Positions 1 through 10,199 of a stretch of 64,000 bases of DNA are shown here, piece by piece. The DNA comes from Prochlorococcus sp. AG-355-B23 (lineage in GTDB: Bacteria > Cyanobacteriota > Cyanobacteriia > PCC-6307 > Cyanobiaceae). The notes under the pieces are model-generated. The model was not told the origin of the DNA and searched no databases. It saw only the letters and a list, made by a program, of their open reading frames with translations. Each line of letters starts with the position of its first letter. The stretch's first letter is position 1. Position numbers and translations under genes: made by a program. The stretch spans positions 1-64,000 of the forward strand of contig QCDJ01000003.1 in the NCBI GenBank assembly GCA_003280935.1, in the 5' to 3' direction.

Positions 1-75
1 TGGACTTTTTAGCCATCTAAAAAATTTTAAACTAATTAATATCTTAACAGCATGCCTAACAATTTTAAAATTTAA

Positions 76-1155
76 TTATTGGTTTAATAATCTTTGAACT
101 ATTAAAAGTTGACTAGTATCCCTAATTATAAGTAGAACACTAAGTCCAACTAACAGGAAGAAACTTGATTGAGTAACAACCATTTGAACCTTAACTGGTA
201 CGGGTTTTCCTCTCAACCCTTCAATCAAAGTAAAAACAAGTTGGCCTCCATCTAATAGTGGCAAAGGTAAAGAATTGAGAACTGCTAAATTTATGGAAAT
301 TAGTGCGGCAAATAGTAATATCCCTGTACCTCCTTGTTGAGATAATTGGGCGCCGATTTCAACGATTTTGACCGGTCCGCTTAATTGTTGAGCTGTTGAG
401 GAGAAATTTGTTATTAATCCTTTATATCCTTGTATTGTTTTTATTAAAAGTGATGAAAACTCATTATTGGTGTAATGAAAAAGCTCGAATATATTTGTTG
501 TCTTTTTAGTCTCTTTTTTTATATTAGGTTGTAATTGAGCTCCTATTGTTCCTTTCCCATTTACATTTATAGGTAATAAGGTTAAATCTTTAAGGAATCC
601 ACTTCTGTCAATTGTTATTGAGATTGGGACCTCCGATGATTTTTGAATCTCTTTTACCAAAGTAGAAACAGCTTGATCACCTACTCCTAAAGTACTATTT
701 TCAATTTTTAAGATTTTATCCCCTGCTTCTAATCCAGCAAGAGCAGCAGCTTTCTCAGGTTGAGTAGCTAAAACTAGGATCCCGGGCTCAGGATCAAATG
801 GGATCCCTAAGGAAGCAACATTTATGATTAAGATGGTATATGCGAGTATTAGGTTAGCGAATACCCCAGCAGAAATAACAATTACTCTTTGAATAATTGG
901 TCTATTTTTTAAAAGGTTTGGATCTTTGGGATCAATATTATTTATTTCCTCATCAGGAAAAGAAACAAATCCTCCTAAAGGAAAGGCTCTAAGAGAATAG
1001 GTTATATCTTTGTATCTTTTTTGAATTATTGGTGGCCCGAAACCAATTGAAAATCCATCAACATAGATACCTTGCAAGATTGCTGCAAGAAAATGCCCCA
1101 TCTCATGAAAAAAAATGAGAAATCCCAGAACTGTTATTGAGGTCAGAACATTCAT
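76..1155 (-). CDS. rseP: RseP-type site-2 membrane metalloprotease
   Basis: M50-family intramembrane zinc protease that cuts transmembrane anti-sigma factors or signal-peptide remnants. The zinc motif HEMGH sits in the first membrane helix (residues 17-21). A PDZ-like segment follows (about 115-195, around GLEAGDKIL), and the second metal-ligand region, LPLPLLDGGQ, is near residue 300 before the last helices. At 359 residues it has the length of cyanobacterial members. It lies 9 bp downstream of serS on the same strand, so the two are probably cotranscribed. The family is certain from the motifs; the substrate is unknown. Confidence 0.95.
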   Translation of the reverse strand: MNVLTSITVLGFLIFFHEMGHFLAAILQGIYVDGFSIGFGPPIIQKRYKDITYSLRAFPLGGFVSFPDEEINNIDPKDPNLLKNRPIIQRVIVISAGVFANLILAYTILIINVASLGIPFDPEPGILVLATQPEKAAALAGLEAGDKILKIENSTLGVGDQAVSTLVKEIQKSSEVPISITIDRSGFLKDLTLLPINVNGKGTIGAQLQPNIKKETKKTTNIFELFHYTNNEFSSLLIKTIQGYKGLITNFSSTAQQLSGPVKIVEIGAQLSQQGGTGILLFAALISINLAVLNSLPLPLLDGGQLVFTLIEGLRGKPVPVKVQMVVTQSSFFLLVGLSVLLIIRDTSQLLIVQRLLNQ

Positions 1156-1164
1156 TTAATTATA

Positions 1165-2442
1165 TTAAGCAGTTTTTAAAAAATTTGATCCATAATATGG
1201 AACTAGAGCATCTGGAATTTTTACGCTCCCGTCAGTTTGTTGGCCATTCTCAAGAATGGCCGCCATAGTTCTTCCGATAGCAAGACCGCTACCGTTTAAG
1301 GTATGTAGGTATGTATTCTTTTTATCAATTTTAGTTCTTATTGATGATCTGCGAGCTTGAAAGTCCAAACAATTGCTACAACTTGAAATTTCCCTATAAC
1401 ATTTACTACTTGGTAGCCAGACTTCAAGATCAAAAGTTCTGCTTGAAGAAAAACCTAAATCGCCAGTACAAATATCAACTAGTCTGTATGGTAGATTGAG
1501 TTTTTTTAAGATACTTTCTGCATCTGAAGTGATCTTCTGATGAGCTTCTATAGATTTACTTGGATCACAAAACCAATATAATTCAACTTTATTAAATTGA
1601 TGAAGTCTTATTAAACCTTTAGTATCCCTTCCATAACTTCCAGCTTCTCTCCTAAAACATGGGCTATATGCAACATACTTAAGGGGTAATTGCTTTGGAT
1701 CAATAATCTCATTTCTATGAAAAGCAGTTAGTGGAACTTCAGCTGTTGGAGAAAGCCATAGGTCGTCATTAGAACACTTAAAACTTTCATTTGAGAATTT
1801 AGGTAATTGACCAGATCCGGTAAGACTTTCTGAATTAACTAAAGCTGGAGGCATTAACTCTAGATATCCATTTTTAGTATGCATGTCGAGCATAAAATTT
1901 ATTAATGACCTCTCTAATCTGGCCCCATTACCAATAAGTGTAATGAATCTACTTTTTGATATTTTTGTTGATTTAACAGAGTCAAAAAGATTAAGACTTT
2001 CCCCTATTTCCCAGTGAGATCTGAGATTTTCTGTTACTAAAGGATCTCCCCAAGTTTTTACTTGGACATTATTAATTTCATCTTTTCCAATAGGAGCATC
2101 TTTGCTAGGCAAATTTGGCAAATTACAAATTTCATTATGTATTTTTTTATCTAGGGTTCTTTTTTTCTCTTCAAATTCTGAAATTTTGGTTCTGTATTCA
2201 TTGCCTCTTTTCTTTAAATTATTTACTTCAGGAGAATCATTGTTTTTAGATTTGCTAATTTCTTGACCGATTAATTTACTTAGCTTTTTACTCTCAGATT
2301 GGAGGCTGGTTATTTCTATATCAATTTCTTTTTTTTGAACAGTTAATTCTTGTATTTGGGAAATATTAAAAACTTTTCCTCTTAGAGATAAACTTTCTTC
2401 AACTGAAGTTGGATTTTCTCTTATTAATTTTTGATCTAACAC
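1165..2442 (-). CDS. serS: Seryl-tRNA synthetase
   Basis: Charges tRNA-Ser with serine. The N-terminal 110 residues are charged and fit the long antiparallel coiled-coil arm that grips the tRNA-Ser variable arm. The class II core shows motif 2 ([20 protein letters not shown]) and motif 3 ([16 protein letters not shown]). At 425 residues it has normal length. The gene is followed closely by rseP. No anomalies were seen. Confidence 0.98.
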   Translation of the reverse strand: MLDQKLIRENPTSVEESLSLRGKVFNISQIQELTVQKKEIDIEITSLQSESKKLSKLIGQEISKSKNNDSPEVNNLKKRGNEYRTKISEFEEKKRTLDKKIHNEICNLPNLPSKDAPIGKDEINNVQVKTWGDPLVTENLRSHWEIGESLNLFDSVKSTKISKSRFITLIGNGARLERSLINFMLDMHTKNGYLELMPPALVNSESLTGSGQLPKFSNESFKCSNDDLWLSPTAEVPLTAFHRNEIIDPKQLPLKYVAYSPCFRREAGSYGRDTKGLIRLHQFNKVELYWFCDPSKSIEAHQKITSDAESILKKLNLPYRLVDICTGDLGFSSSRTFDLEVWLPSSKCYREISSCSNCLDFQARRSSIRTKIDKKNTYLHTLNGSGLAIGRTMAAILENGQQTDGSVKIPDALVPYYGSNFLKTA

Positions 2443-2564
2443 TATTTTTTTTAATCCCTTAATTAAAATAATTAATCTAAATTCATTATTAGTGATTTTT
2501 GACTAAAAATTAACTAAATTAATGATTCCTAACTTACACTTCGTTTTTTTTAATAAATTTTTAG

Positions 2565-4031
2565 CTAAGATGCAAATCGGGCTCGACCTGTAGATGACCA
2601 TTCTTTTAGTAAATTAATTTGCTCCTTGGCTGTTCTGGATAATGGCACTAATTCAGAAACTGCCTTTATTAAATCTTTCTCCATAAGTTCTCTATTTTCA
2701 GAGAATGAAATATGCATCGCCTCTATCACTGTTTGTTCAAGTTCTGCACCTGAAAATCCATCTGTTCTATCGATGATAGTAGATAAAGGAAAACCGTAAC
2801 TTGGTCTTCTTTTCTTTAAGTGCAAATCCAGAATGCTTAATCTTTCTTCAGAATTTGGCAAATCAAGAAAAAATATCTCATCAAACCTTCCTTTCCTTAA
2901 TAATTCAGGAGGAAGCTTATCTATTGCATTAGCTGTAGCAATGACAAATACAGCGGATTCTTTTTCAGCCATCCAAGTTAGCAAACTTGCCAAAACCCTC
3001 TGACTTGTCCCTCCATCGCTTCTGGCATCGCCACCAAAGCCCTTATCAATTTCATCGATCCAAAGGATACATGGAGACATGGCCTCAGCTCTTAATATTG
3101 TTTCTCTTGTTCTTGCCTCGCTTGAACCAACAAGGCTAGAAAATAGTCTTCCAACATCTAACCTAAGCAGCGGCATCGACCAACTCTTAGAAATTGATTT
3201 TGCGGTAAGCGATTTCCCAGTCCCTTGAGCTCCAACTAGTAAGACACCCTTGGGAATAGGTAATCCGTAGTCTCTAGCCTCTTTAGAAAAGGCCCTGTAT
3301 CTTTGATTAAGCCAAACTTTTAAAACATTTAAACCACCAATATCCTCTTGACTTGATTTGGCTTCGAAAAATTCTAAAATTTCACTTCTGGCGATCACTT
3401 GTTTTTTCTCTTCAAGAATATCTTTAATATCTTCTTTACTTATTTTCCCTCTTTGTGCAAGGGCCTTTGCAATGACTTGCTTTACTTTTATTTCGGTAAG
3501 TCCACTTGAAGCTATTGAAAGTTCGTTTAAGTCTTGTTCCTCAAGATTTGAATTGGTATTAATAGCAATTTTATTTATTAGATTTTTCAATTCTTTTTGA
3601 TCGGGTAAAGGTAAATTTAAAATTGTCATTAATTCATCCAGCTCTTCTGATGATGGAAATAAATGAGAACTAATAATTAAATTATGATTTGTTTTCTTAA
3701 GCGCTGAAGATAGTTCTTTAATAGTTCTATTGATAGATGGATCATCATAAAATTTATGAAAATCTTTAACTAATAAAATTGTTGAAACTTCAGAACTTTG
3801 TTCTATAAGCCAATTAAGTACTCCTAACGGATTGTTAGAAAATTTACCTTCTTCATTTATTGATCCCTTTATACCGCTAACACAATCCCAGGAAACGAAT
3901 CTTTTTATATTTAGTCTTTCACAAGAGAAATTAACTAATTTCTCTAATCTCTCCTCTTCTTTAGTCCTGATCCAAATTAATGAGTTTCTTGATCTTATGA
4001 GTAATTCTAAATTTCTACACCAAGAATTCAT
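2565..4031 (-). CDS. ycf46: AAA ATPase, Ycf46 family
   Basis: AAA-family ATPase of the type kept in cyanobacteria and red-algal plastids as Ycf46. The C-terminal half has the Walker A motif GAQGTGKS (about residue 268), the Walker B motif CILWIDEID, and the sensor and arginine-finger regions around NAIDKLPPELLRKGRFDE. The N-terminal half (about 230 residues) is the family-specific domain with no catalytic motif. It ends 15 bp before the yidC-side neighbour, in the conserved yidC-ycf46-serS order. A role in photosynthesis or inorganic-carbon regulation has been proposed for the family; the sequence does not decide it. Confidence 0.88.
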   Translation of the reverse strand: MNSWCRNLELLIRSRNSLIWIRTKEEERLEKLVNFSCERLNIKRFVSWDCVSGIKGSINEEGKFSNNPLGVLNWLIEQSSEVSTILLVKDFHKFYDDPSINRTIKELSSALKKTNHNLIISSHLFPSSEELDELMTILNLPLPDQKELKNLINKIAINTNSNLEEQDLNELSIASSGLTEIKVKQVIAKALAQRGKISKEDIKDILEEKKQVIARSEILEFFEAKSSQEDIGGLNVLKVWLNQRYRAFSKEARDYGLPIPKGVLLVGAQGTGKSLTAKSISKSWSMPLLRLDVGRLFSSLVGSSEARTRETILRAEAMSPCILWIDEIDKGFGGDARSDGGTSQRVLASLLTWMAEKESAVFVIATANAIDKLPPELLRKGRFDEIFFLDLPNSEERLSILDLHLKKRRPSYGFPLSTIIDRTDGFSGAELEQTVIEAMHISFSENRELMEKDLIKAVSELVPLSRTAKEQINLLKEWSSTGRARFAS

Positions 4032-4046
4032 TATTTAAGATTAAGA

Positions 4047-5189
4047 CTATTTTTTACTGTTAGGTTCGAAAGGTAATCTTTTATCTGAGATAGTTGAAGC
4101 AGAAGTTGTTATTACTTCATTTTTGGCCAATAATTGTTGATCCAAAATTTTCTGTAGATTCTCAGGAAGAGCTTCTTTATTGAGCAGAAAAGTCTGAAAT
4201 GCCTGGAAAATATTAGCAACAACCATATAAAGTAAAACTCCTGCTGGAAGTGGGAAAAACAGAAACATTCCAGTAATCATGATTGGTGTAATTTTGTTTG
4301 CTGTTGATTGTTGTGGATTTGCAGGCATCCCCTGACTAGATAAAACTTGTGAGAGGAGTAGTGTTAATCCAAAGGCACCTACAAGTGCCGCAATATCCCA
4401 GTTAATTGACCCGTCTACATAAAAACCAACTTGACCGAGAGCCTTAATAAAAAGAAAACCACTTTTAGCAGCTAGGCCAGGGATTTTTGCCTCAATTGTT
4501 GCATCTCCCGGTTTAATTGCTGTTACTGTACCGTCTTGGGAAACTTTAAGATTTTCTGAACCTTTAGCAACCTTCCAGGAAGGTAGAAATTTTGATCCGT
4601 TATCGTAATTAGATAAAACTTCCGAATAGCTATTGCCATTTGTTGTTTGTAAGTTTATTTTTACGGATTCTTCTGTTCCTAATTTTGTTCCATTTGGGAT
4701 GGTAGCTATTACAGGAAAATGTGATTTTTCTGTAATGAAGATAGAGTGTCTTGGGGATTTGTAAGGTTTTGGATCAATAGCTGCTATTTGATCTTGTGGA
4801 ACGACTTTGAAATTTATATTGTAGGGGACATCAGCAAATGGTGACCCTCTTAAAGTTGCAAACAATGCAAATAGCACGGGCATTTGTACAATCAATGGAA
4901 GGCAGCCTGCTAGAGGACTACCAAATTCATTCATTAGTTTTCCAAGTTCTTCTTGTTGTTTCTTTGGATCACCTGAAAACTTAGATTTTATTTCTGCTTG
5001 CCTTTTTTGCATTACTGGTTGAGCAATTTTCATCCTTCTAGCGCTTCTGATGGAACCAGCGCTTAGAGGGAAAAGTGCAATTCTAATTACGACTGTCAAT
5101 GCTACAATCGCTAATCCATAGCTGGGAACTAAACCGTAGAAAAAATCTAGAATCGGGATAAGTAATTTTTCAGAAATGAACCCTATCAC
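4047..5189 (-). CDS. yidC: Membrane protein insertase YidC/Oxa1/Alb3
   Basis: Inserts proteins into the plasma and thylakoid membranes, with or without Sec. Hydrophobic helices lie near residues 18-40, 90-115, 265-285 and 300-340. A positively charged cytoplasmic hairpin ([11 protein letters not shown] onward) is typical of Oxa1/Alb3. Between the second and third core helices is a soluble stretch of about 130 residues. Its last part ([19 protein letters not shown]) looks like a bacterial Ig-like (Big_2) fold. The gene follows rnpA and the PH-domain gene, the standard rpmH-rnpA-yidC order. There is no conserved P1 domain as in E. coli. Confidence 0.95.
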   Translation of the reverse strand: MIGFISEKLLIPILDFFYGLVPSYGLAIVALTVVIRIALFPLSAGSIRSARRMKIAQPVMQKRQAEIKSKFSGDPKKQQEELGKLMNEFGSPLAGCLPLIVQMPVLFALFATLRGSPFADVPYNINFKVVPQDQIAAIDPKPYKSPRHSIFITEKSHFPVIATIPNGTKLGTEESVKINLQTTNGNSYSEVLSNYDNGSKFLPSWKVAKGSENLKVSQDGTVTAIKPGDATIEAKIPGLAAKSGFLFIKALGQVGFYVDGSINWDIAALVGAFGLTLLLSQVLSSQGMPANPQQSTANKITPIMITGMFLFFPLPAGVLLYMVVANIFQAFQTFLLNKEALPENLQKILDQQLLAKNEVITTSASTISDKRLPFEPNSKK

Positions 5190-5260
5190 GATATTAAAAG
5201 GAGTGTAATTTTATTAGTCATTTATTTTACAGGAAAATAAGATTTTTGTAATTAATTTAT

Positions 5261-5674
5261 TTAGGATTTAGTAGCAAATCCCTCTACCTCGTTGAGGTTT
5301 GGGATTTGTGATCTTTTATTTATAATTTCTTCAATAAATTTTTGCTTTTCTCTGAATATAGGTAATGATTTCATTTCAACTTTAGATCCGTCATTAAGAA
5401 TAAGAACCATATCACCATATGATCCAAATCCTCTTGGAATAGATCTGATTTCTTCAATATTACTTAATGAAACTTGTGTTTTGTTTTTGCCAAACCATCC
5501 GCCATCTATTGTAATTCTTTTGTTTGTAATTTTATATCTCAACCACAATGCTCTAACTATTGCAGCAAAGGTAAATGGTAATCCAAGAATAGTTATTCCT
5601 GCAAGCAGGTTTATTATTAAATCACCTTTTGCTGGACCACCTTCAAAAAAGGGTTCTTCATTTATGTAAATCAT
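5261..5674 (-). CDS. Membrane-anchored PH-domain (bPH2/DUF304-like) protein
   Basis: A 137-residue protein with a hydrophobic hairpin at residues 20-45, followed by a small beta-rich domain (YKITNKRITIDGGW, VSLSNIEEIRSIPRG, VLILNDGSKVEMKSL) that matches the bacterial PH-like pattern. The start overlaps the end of rnpA by 4 bp (ATGA type), so the two are translationally coupled. In many cyanobacteria a similar small gene lies between rnpA and yidC, which suggests a link to membrane protein biogenesis. That role is inference. Confidence 0.75.
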   Translation of the reverse strand: MIYINEEPFFEGGPAKGDLIINLLAGITILGLPFTFAAIVRALWLRYKITNKRITIDGGWFGKNKTQVSLSNIEEIRSIPRGFGSYGDMVLILNDGSKVEMKSLPIFREKQKFIEEIINKRSQIPNLNEVEGFATKS

Positions 5675-6057
5675 TTGATTAGATGAGATTTGAACATTAA
5701 GTTTTGAAATTCTTCCAAAAGTCTGCTTTTATCATTGCAGAAATCTCCAAATTTAAGGTTAACAAGTAACCAATATGGTTTGTGGTTGTTAATCTTTTGA
5801 ATGTTTTTTAATAACCACTGTTGAAGGATTCTTCTTAATTTATTTCTTTCTACAGCTTTTTTTGATACTTTTTTACTAATAGCAATTGCAACCCTAAATT
5901 TGTTAGAGGTATTTGTGAGTTTATGGGTTAATAGAATTTCTGGGTTTGATCTTGCAACTTTAAATGTCATTAATTTTCCATAATATGTTCTGGAATTTTT
6001 ATGAATGTAATTAAAAGTCCTGTGACCTTTTAAACGCATATCCTTAGGTAAGGCCAT
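5671..6057 (-). CDS. rnpA: Ribonuclease P protein component
   Basis: Protein subunit of RNase P, which matures tRNA 5' ends together with the RnpB RNA. It is a small, very basic protein of 128 residues. The diagnostic helix RNKLRRILQQWL lies at about residues 75-86, and the start MALPKDMRLKGHRTFNYIHK is typical. It sits 13 bp after rpmH, the universal bacterial arrangement. Confidence 0.95.
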   Translation of the reverse strand: MALPKDMRLKGHRTFNYIHKNSRTYYGKLMTFKVARSNPEILLTHKLTNTSNKFRVAIAISKKVSKKAVERNKLRRILQQWLLKNIQKINNHKPYWLLVNLKFGDFCNDKSRLLEEFQNLMFKSHLIK

Positions 6058-6070
6058 TATAAATTAGAAG

Positions 6071-6208
6071 TTATACAGCTATTCTTTCTCTACCTTTTTG
6101 TCTCCTGGTTTTAATAACTCTTCTTCCAGTATGAGAACGCATTCTTACTCTAAAACCAGATACACGTTTTCTTTTTCTTGAAGTTCCGCCAAAAGTTCTT
6201 TTAGTCAT
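6071..6208 (-). CDS. rpmH: 50S ribosomal protein L34
   Basis: A 45-residue, extremely basic protein. The reading frame begins [20 protein letters not shown] and ends with [13 protein letters not shown], the L34 signature. It is complete, with an ATG start at 6208 and a TAA stop at 6071-6073. It is the first gene of the rpmH-rnpA-PH-yidC run. Confidence 0.97.
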   Translation of the reverse strand: MTKRTFGGTSRKRKRVSGFRVRMRSHTGRRVIKTRRQKGRERIAV

Positions 6209-6238
6209 TTGTTTAATTATCCTTATCTAATTTATCAT

Positions 6239-6817
6239 TTAATCGATCACTATAGTCCAGCTTCCTAAGTAACTTGAAAATGATTTTCCTTTGGGTTGTC
6301 CATATGAATGAAATTGATATAAGCCTGATTTTTTGGGATTAAAGACTTTTAAGACAATTGCATAACTTTCTTTATTTGAAGGAATTGGGCTGTAGGGGTA
6401 AATATCTAGTGCACGCAAGCCTGATTCATCAGTATTAATTTCGATATCAGCTGGAATATCTTCTAAACATTTTGTTCTATTCTCAAAACCGCCAATTCTT
6501 ACCTTACAAAAAGTAATTTTTTCGCTTTTCAAAGTAGATTTAAAGGTTTTAGGGATTGCTAGACTAATTTTTAACAGATCGGTTCTTCGATCGGATGGCC
6601 TCAAGAAAAAATAAATTGCATTTCTAAATTTCTTTTTATTTTCTTTTTGAAACCACTTTAATCGTCTATAACTAGAGTCTTGATCCCATTGAAATTCTAA
6701 TCCTGCTTTTACATCTTGAATATTATTAAAAAAAGGATTTGAAATTAAAATTGTAGGAATAATAAAAAATCCTAAAATTTTAGAATTTAAATTGAGTCTC
6801 TTTGTGTTTTTTAACAT
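6239..6817 (-). CDS. Secreted DUF2808-family protein
   Basis: A 192-residue protein with an N-terminal signal or anchor segment (residues 15-33, ILGFFIIPTILIS) and a mainly beta exported domain. The stretches FRNAIYFFLRPSDRRTDLLK, ISLAIPKTF and VLKVFNPKKSGLYQFHSYG resemble DUF2808, a cyanobacterial periplasmic or cell-surface family of unknown role. It lies 30 bp after the stop of no same-strand gene and just before rpmH. Family assignment is from memory of the pattern; function is unknown. Confidence 0.7.
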   Translation of the reverse strand: MLKNTKRLNLNSKILGFFIIPTILISNPFFNNIQDVKAGLEFQWDQDSSYRRLKWFQKENKKKFRNAIYFFLRPSDRRTDLLKISLAIPKTFKSTLKSEKITFCKVRIGGFENRTKCLEDIPADIEINTDESGLRALDIYPYSPIPSNKESYAIVLKVFNPKKSGLYQFHSYGQPKGKSFSSYLGSWTIVID

Positions 6818-6886
6818 TGAATAAATAGAATTAAAAAGTTGAATTTGTAGTATGCAAACTTAAAGCGGAAAATGGTTTTACTAAGG

Positions 6887-7270
6887 TTAACATCTATCTG
6901 TCCTTAATTTTGCAGCTCCTCTTAAATAAGGATGCTTTACTGGATTATTGGGCGGTGATAAAACTTGAGCCATTATTCTTATACAAAAATCAACATCATT
7001 AGATACGTACATTTGTTGGCAGTCTATAAATGCTACTGAATCAAGTCCATTAAATTTCCTTGCAATTGAAGCCGGGAAACATGCATCTAAATCTTTTGTT
7101 GCTGTGAATGTAATGGATAATATGTTCGTCTTAATAAGATTGTTACGTGAAATTAATTCATTTATTAATTCCACTACAGCAACTTCTATTTCTTTAACAG
7201 AATTCCCAGATGCTGTTGTGGCACCACGAATAAATGTAATTTTATAATCATCTTTCATCTTTTCATACAT
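6887..7270 (-). CDS. aroH: Chorismate mutase, AroH type
   Basis: Converts chorismate to prephenate for phenylalanine and tyrosine synthesis. It is a monofunctional, trimeric, Bacillus AroH-type enzyme of 127 residues. Recognisable parts are the start (FIRGATTASGNSVKEI, with the active-site Arg), the central ITFTATKDLDACFPASIAR, and the C-terminal HPYLRGAAKLRTD. Translation could also begin at the second Met (7258). It starts 6 bp downstream of sppA on the same strand. Confidence 0.92.
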   Translation of the reverse strand: MYEKMKDDYKITFIRGATTASGNSVKEIEVAVVELINELISRNNLIKTNILSITFTATKDLDACFPASIARKFNGLDSVAFIDCQQMYVSNDVDFCIRIMAQVLSPPNNPVKHPYLRGAAKLRTDRC

Positions 7271-7276
7271 GTAGAT

Positions 7277-8086
7277 TTAAGGTTTATATAACCAAAGTAC
7301 TTTATTAGATGAGTCAAACTCAAAAAAGATATTATTGATAATTTTTTCAATAATTCTACTTCCAGGAATTAGTCCAAGTATTTTTTTCTTTTTCTTCCCA
7401 AAAGTTAAGGGTTGAATTTTAGGATCAATATTAACAAGTTCTGCAGCTAGTTCCCTTGCAACAAATTCATCTCCAATTTTATCAACAAGACCAAGTTCGA
7501 GTGCTTGTGTTCCAGTAAAAATTCTTCCATCAGCAAATTTTCTTACTTCTTCAACAGGTAAATTCCTTCCTTCAGCTACAGCTTCAGTAAATTGATTGTA
7601 ACTTTCATCTATCAGTCCTTGAAGAAGACTTCTACCTTCCTCACTGAGAGGTTTATCTGGAGAAAGTATATCTTTAAATACACCGCTTTTAACAGTTTCA
7701 AATTTAATGCCGATTTTATCTAATAATTCAGATAAATTATTTCCTCTTATAATTACACCAATGGATCCTGTAATTGTTCCTGGATTTGCCACTATTTTGT
7801 CAGAGGCAACACCAATGTATACACCTCCTGATGCTGAGATGTTCCCAAAACTAGCAATGACTTTACACCCTTTATCTCTAAGTCTTTTAATAGCAGAGTA
7901 TATTTCTTGGCTGTCCCCTACAGTTCCGCCTGGTGAATCAATTCTCAAAATTAAAGCAGGAAATTCTCTATCCTCAATTTGTTTAAGAGCTTTGAGGACA
8001 GAAACTCTTGTTGAACTTGTAATAGGCTCATCAATTACTACACGAGCCATTCTTTTTTTTGACTTTCGTCTAAAAGGCCAAATCAT
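7277..8086 (-). CDS. sppA: Signal peptide peptidase SppA, 36K type
   Basis: Serine protease of family S49 that degrades cleaved signal peptides. The catalytic serine is in GNISASGGVYIGVASDKIVA, and the general-base lysine is expected in the following segment near the FKDILSPDKPLSEEGR stretch. At 269 residues it is the short form. There is no strong N-terminal membrane helix, only a basic start (WPFRRKSKKRMARVVID). It is upstream of aroH with a 6 bp gap. Confidence 0.9.
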   Translation of the reverse strand: MIWPFRRKSKKRMARVVIDEPITSSTRVSVLKALKQIEDREFPALILRIDSPGGTVGDSQEIYSAIKRLRDKGCKVIASFGNISASGGVYIGVASDKIVANPGTITGSIGVIIRGNNLSELLDKIGIKFETVKSGVFKDILSPDKPLSEEGRSLLQGLIDESYNQFTEAVAEGRNLPVEEVRKFADGRIFTGTQALELGLVDKIGDEFVARELAAELVNIDPKIQPLTFGKKKKKILGLIPGSRIIEKIINNIFFEFDSSNKVLWLYKP

Positions 8087-8138
8087 TCTTTTAAGGTAAA
8101 TTCATAAAACTACTTTAAAAAGACTATCAGCAGACCTA

Positions 8139-9080
8139 ATGAATTCAATCCTAAATTGGTTTTTAATGATACTCCCTTTTGCTCTATGGGGTACTTCAAT
8201 GGCGGCGATGACCCCCTTAGTATCTAGTGCTGGGCCAGAGTTTGTGGCTTCTTTAAGATTACTTCCTGCAGGGATTCTTGTTCTAATAACAACATATTTG
8301 TTTAAAAGAGATTTAAAAATTTATAAGTGCGATCTGAAATGGTTTTTTGTTTTTACGATTGTCGACGCCACTTTTTTTCAGTTGTTTTTAACTTATGGTA
8401 TTGAAAAAACTGGAGCAGGTTTAGGTTCCGTCTTAATTGACTCACAACCGCTTTTGGTAGCTATTTTAGCGAGGGCAATTTTTGGTAATTTAATTAATCC
8501 AATAGGTTGGTTAGGACTACTTTTTGGCTTAGGAGGAATAGTATTTTTAGGAGTTCCACAAGAATTTCTAGGAAATTGGTGGTTGATGTCTGATAAGACT
8601 ATAAATGATGTTTCTTTTAACTTTGGAGAACTTTGGATGCTTGCAGCTTCTCTAGCTATGGCATTAGGAACAATTTTAATTAGATTCACTTGTACAAAAA
8701 GTGATCCAGTCGCAGTTACAGGCTGGCATATGGTTTTAGGGAGTTTTCCCTTAATCATTAAGCACTTTTTACAATCAGATTTCACAATAATTCCAGATTG
8801 GTCAATATTTGATTGGGGACTTATGTCATTCGCAAGTATTTTTGGAGGAGCGATAGCGTATGGATTGTTTTTCTATTTTGCTAATAATAAAGAAATTACT
8901 GGTTTTAGTACTCTTGCATTCTTAACTCCTGTATTTGCTCTTATAAGTGGAGGTTTTTGGTTAGATGAAAGACTCACTCTTGTTCAGTGGATAGGAGTGG
9001 TGTTTGTTCTTATCTCGGTATTTTTTGTAAGCCAGAGAAAGAGTTTATGGGAAAATAAATTTTCTGAGACTACTATTTAG
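8139..9080 (+). CDS. EamA/DMT-superfamily permease
   Basis: A 313-residue polytopic membrane protein with about ten hydrophobic helices in two repeats. The first begins ILPFALWGTSMAAMTPLV, and the second includes AASLAMALGTILIRF and SIFGGAIAYGLFFYF. This is the EamA (drug/metabolite transporter) fold, related to cyanobacterial RhaT/YdcZ-like exporters. The substrate cannot be read from the sequence. It is the first gene of a plus-strand group with two glycosyltransferases, 28 bp before the next start. Confidence 0.85.
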   Translation: MNSILNWFLMILPFALWGTSMAAMTPLVSSAGPEFVASLRLLPAGILVLITTYLFKRDLKIYKCDLKWFFVFTIVDATFFQLFLTYGIEKTGAGLGSVLIDSQPLLVAILARAIFGNLINPIGWLGLLFGLGGIVFLGVPQEFLGNWWLMSDKTINDVSFNFGELWMLAASLAMALGTILIRFTCTKSDPVAVTGWHMVLGSFPLIIKHFLQSDFTIIPDWSIFDWGLMSFASIFGGAIAYGLFFYFANNKEITGFSTLAFLTPVFALISGGFWLDERLTLVQWIGVVFVLISVFFVSQRKSLWENKFSETTI

Positions 9081-9108
9081 TAAGTGTATTTTTGTAAAAA
9101 GTCTAATA

Positions 9109-10185
9109 ATGCGAATAGTTTTGATTAGTACTCCAATAGGATTCTTGGGAAGTGGTAAAGGTGGTGGAGTTGAATTAACTTTAAATTCTTTAGTTTCAGG
9201 TTTAATTTCATTAGGTCATTCTGTTGAGGTTGTAGCTCCAAAAAAATCTAAGTTACAGGAAAGTAATGTAAAAGCAAAATTACATTTTGTAGAAGGTGAA
9301 GATCAAATTAGTTGGCAGCATCAAAATTACGATTCTGCTGTGAGTATCCCAGACAATTCTCTTTTAGCAGGAATGCTTGAAAAGGGATTAGATATCGCTA
9401 AACATGCAGATGTATTGTTGAACATGTCCTATGATTGGTTGCCTATTTGGATGACTTTAAATTCAGAGATACCTATTGCACACATTATTAGTATGGGTTC
9501 TGAAAGTTCAGTAATTAGTAATTTAATCTCTAAGGTATACGTTAAATATCCAAAAAATTTTGCTTTTCATACAAAAAAACAAGCTAATGATTATCCATTC
9601 ATAAAAGAACCAATAATTATTGGGAATGGGTTTAATTTAGATAATTATATTTTTCAAGATTCAGTGCAGGGACCATTGGCATGGGTAGGAAGAGTGGCTC
9701 CCGAGAAAGGTTTGGAGGATGCAGTTTATGTGGCAAATGAACTCGGCGAAAAATTAAAAGTTTGGGGATTTATAGAAGATGAGATGTATGCGTCAAAGAT
9801 AGAAAAATCATTCCCTCAAGGTGCTATAGATTGGATGGGGTTTTTGCCAACTAATGAATTACAAAAAGAACTTGGTAAATGCAGAGTTATGATAAATACT
9901 CCAAAATGGAATGAGGCATATGGGAACGTTATAGTTGAAGCTTTAGCCTGCGGCGTGCCAGTTGTGGCTTACAAAAGGGGAGGACCTAGTGAAATTATTC
10001 AGCACGGTCAAACAGGCTATCTTTCTAATCCCGAAGATAAAGAAAATCTTCTTTACTATACAAATATTATTGAAAAAATAAATCGCAAAAATTGTAGAGA
10101 ATGGGTAGAAAAAAATGCCTCAGCAGATATATTTGCTAACAAGGTTGTGAACTGGCTTAATAAGGTAATTATCGAATATAAATAA
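9109..10185 (+). CDS. Family 4-like (GT-B) glycosyltransferase
   Basis: Predicted retaining sugar transferase using a nucleotide-sugar donor. The N-terminal domain has the glycine-rich turn GFLGSGKGGGVELTLNSL, and the C-terminal domain has WVGRVAPEKGLEDAV. The donor-site motif EAYGNVIVEALACGVPVVAYKRGG (E-x7-E type) is typical of GT4. At 358 residues it is normal in length. It lies 14 bp before a GT39-type gene, so the pair probably acts in glycan or lipid decoration of the envelope; acceptor and donor are unknown. Confidence 0.85.
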   Translation: MRIVLISTPIGFLGSGKGGGVELTLNSLVSGLISLGHSVEVVAPKKSKLQESNVKAKLHFVEGEDQISWQHQNYDSAVSIPDNSLLAGMLEKGLDIAKHADVLLNMSYDWLPIWMTLNSEIPIAHIISMGSESSVISNLISKVYVKYPKNFAFHTKKQANDYPFIKEPIIIGNGFNLDNYIFQDSVQGPLAWVGRVAPEKGLEDAVYVANELGEKLKVWGFIEDEMYASKIEKSFPQGAIDWMGFLPTNELQKELGKCRVMINTPKWNEAYGNVIVEALACGVPVVAYKRGGPSEIIQHGQTGYLSNPEDKENLLYYTNIIEKINRKNCREWVEKNASADIFANKVVNWLNKVIIEYK

Positions 10186-10199
10186 AATACATATATTTA

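Noticed and set aside
5292..5669. 125-residue plus-strand frame opposite the PH-domain gene
   Set aside because: It is antisense to a well-supported gene with clear domain features and has no recognisable motif itself.
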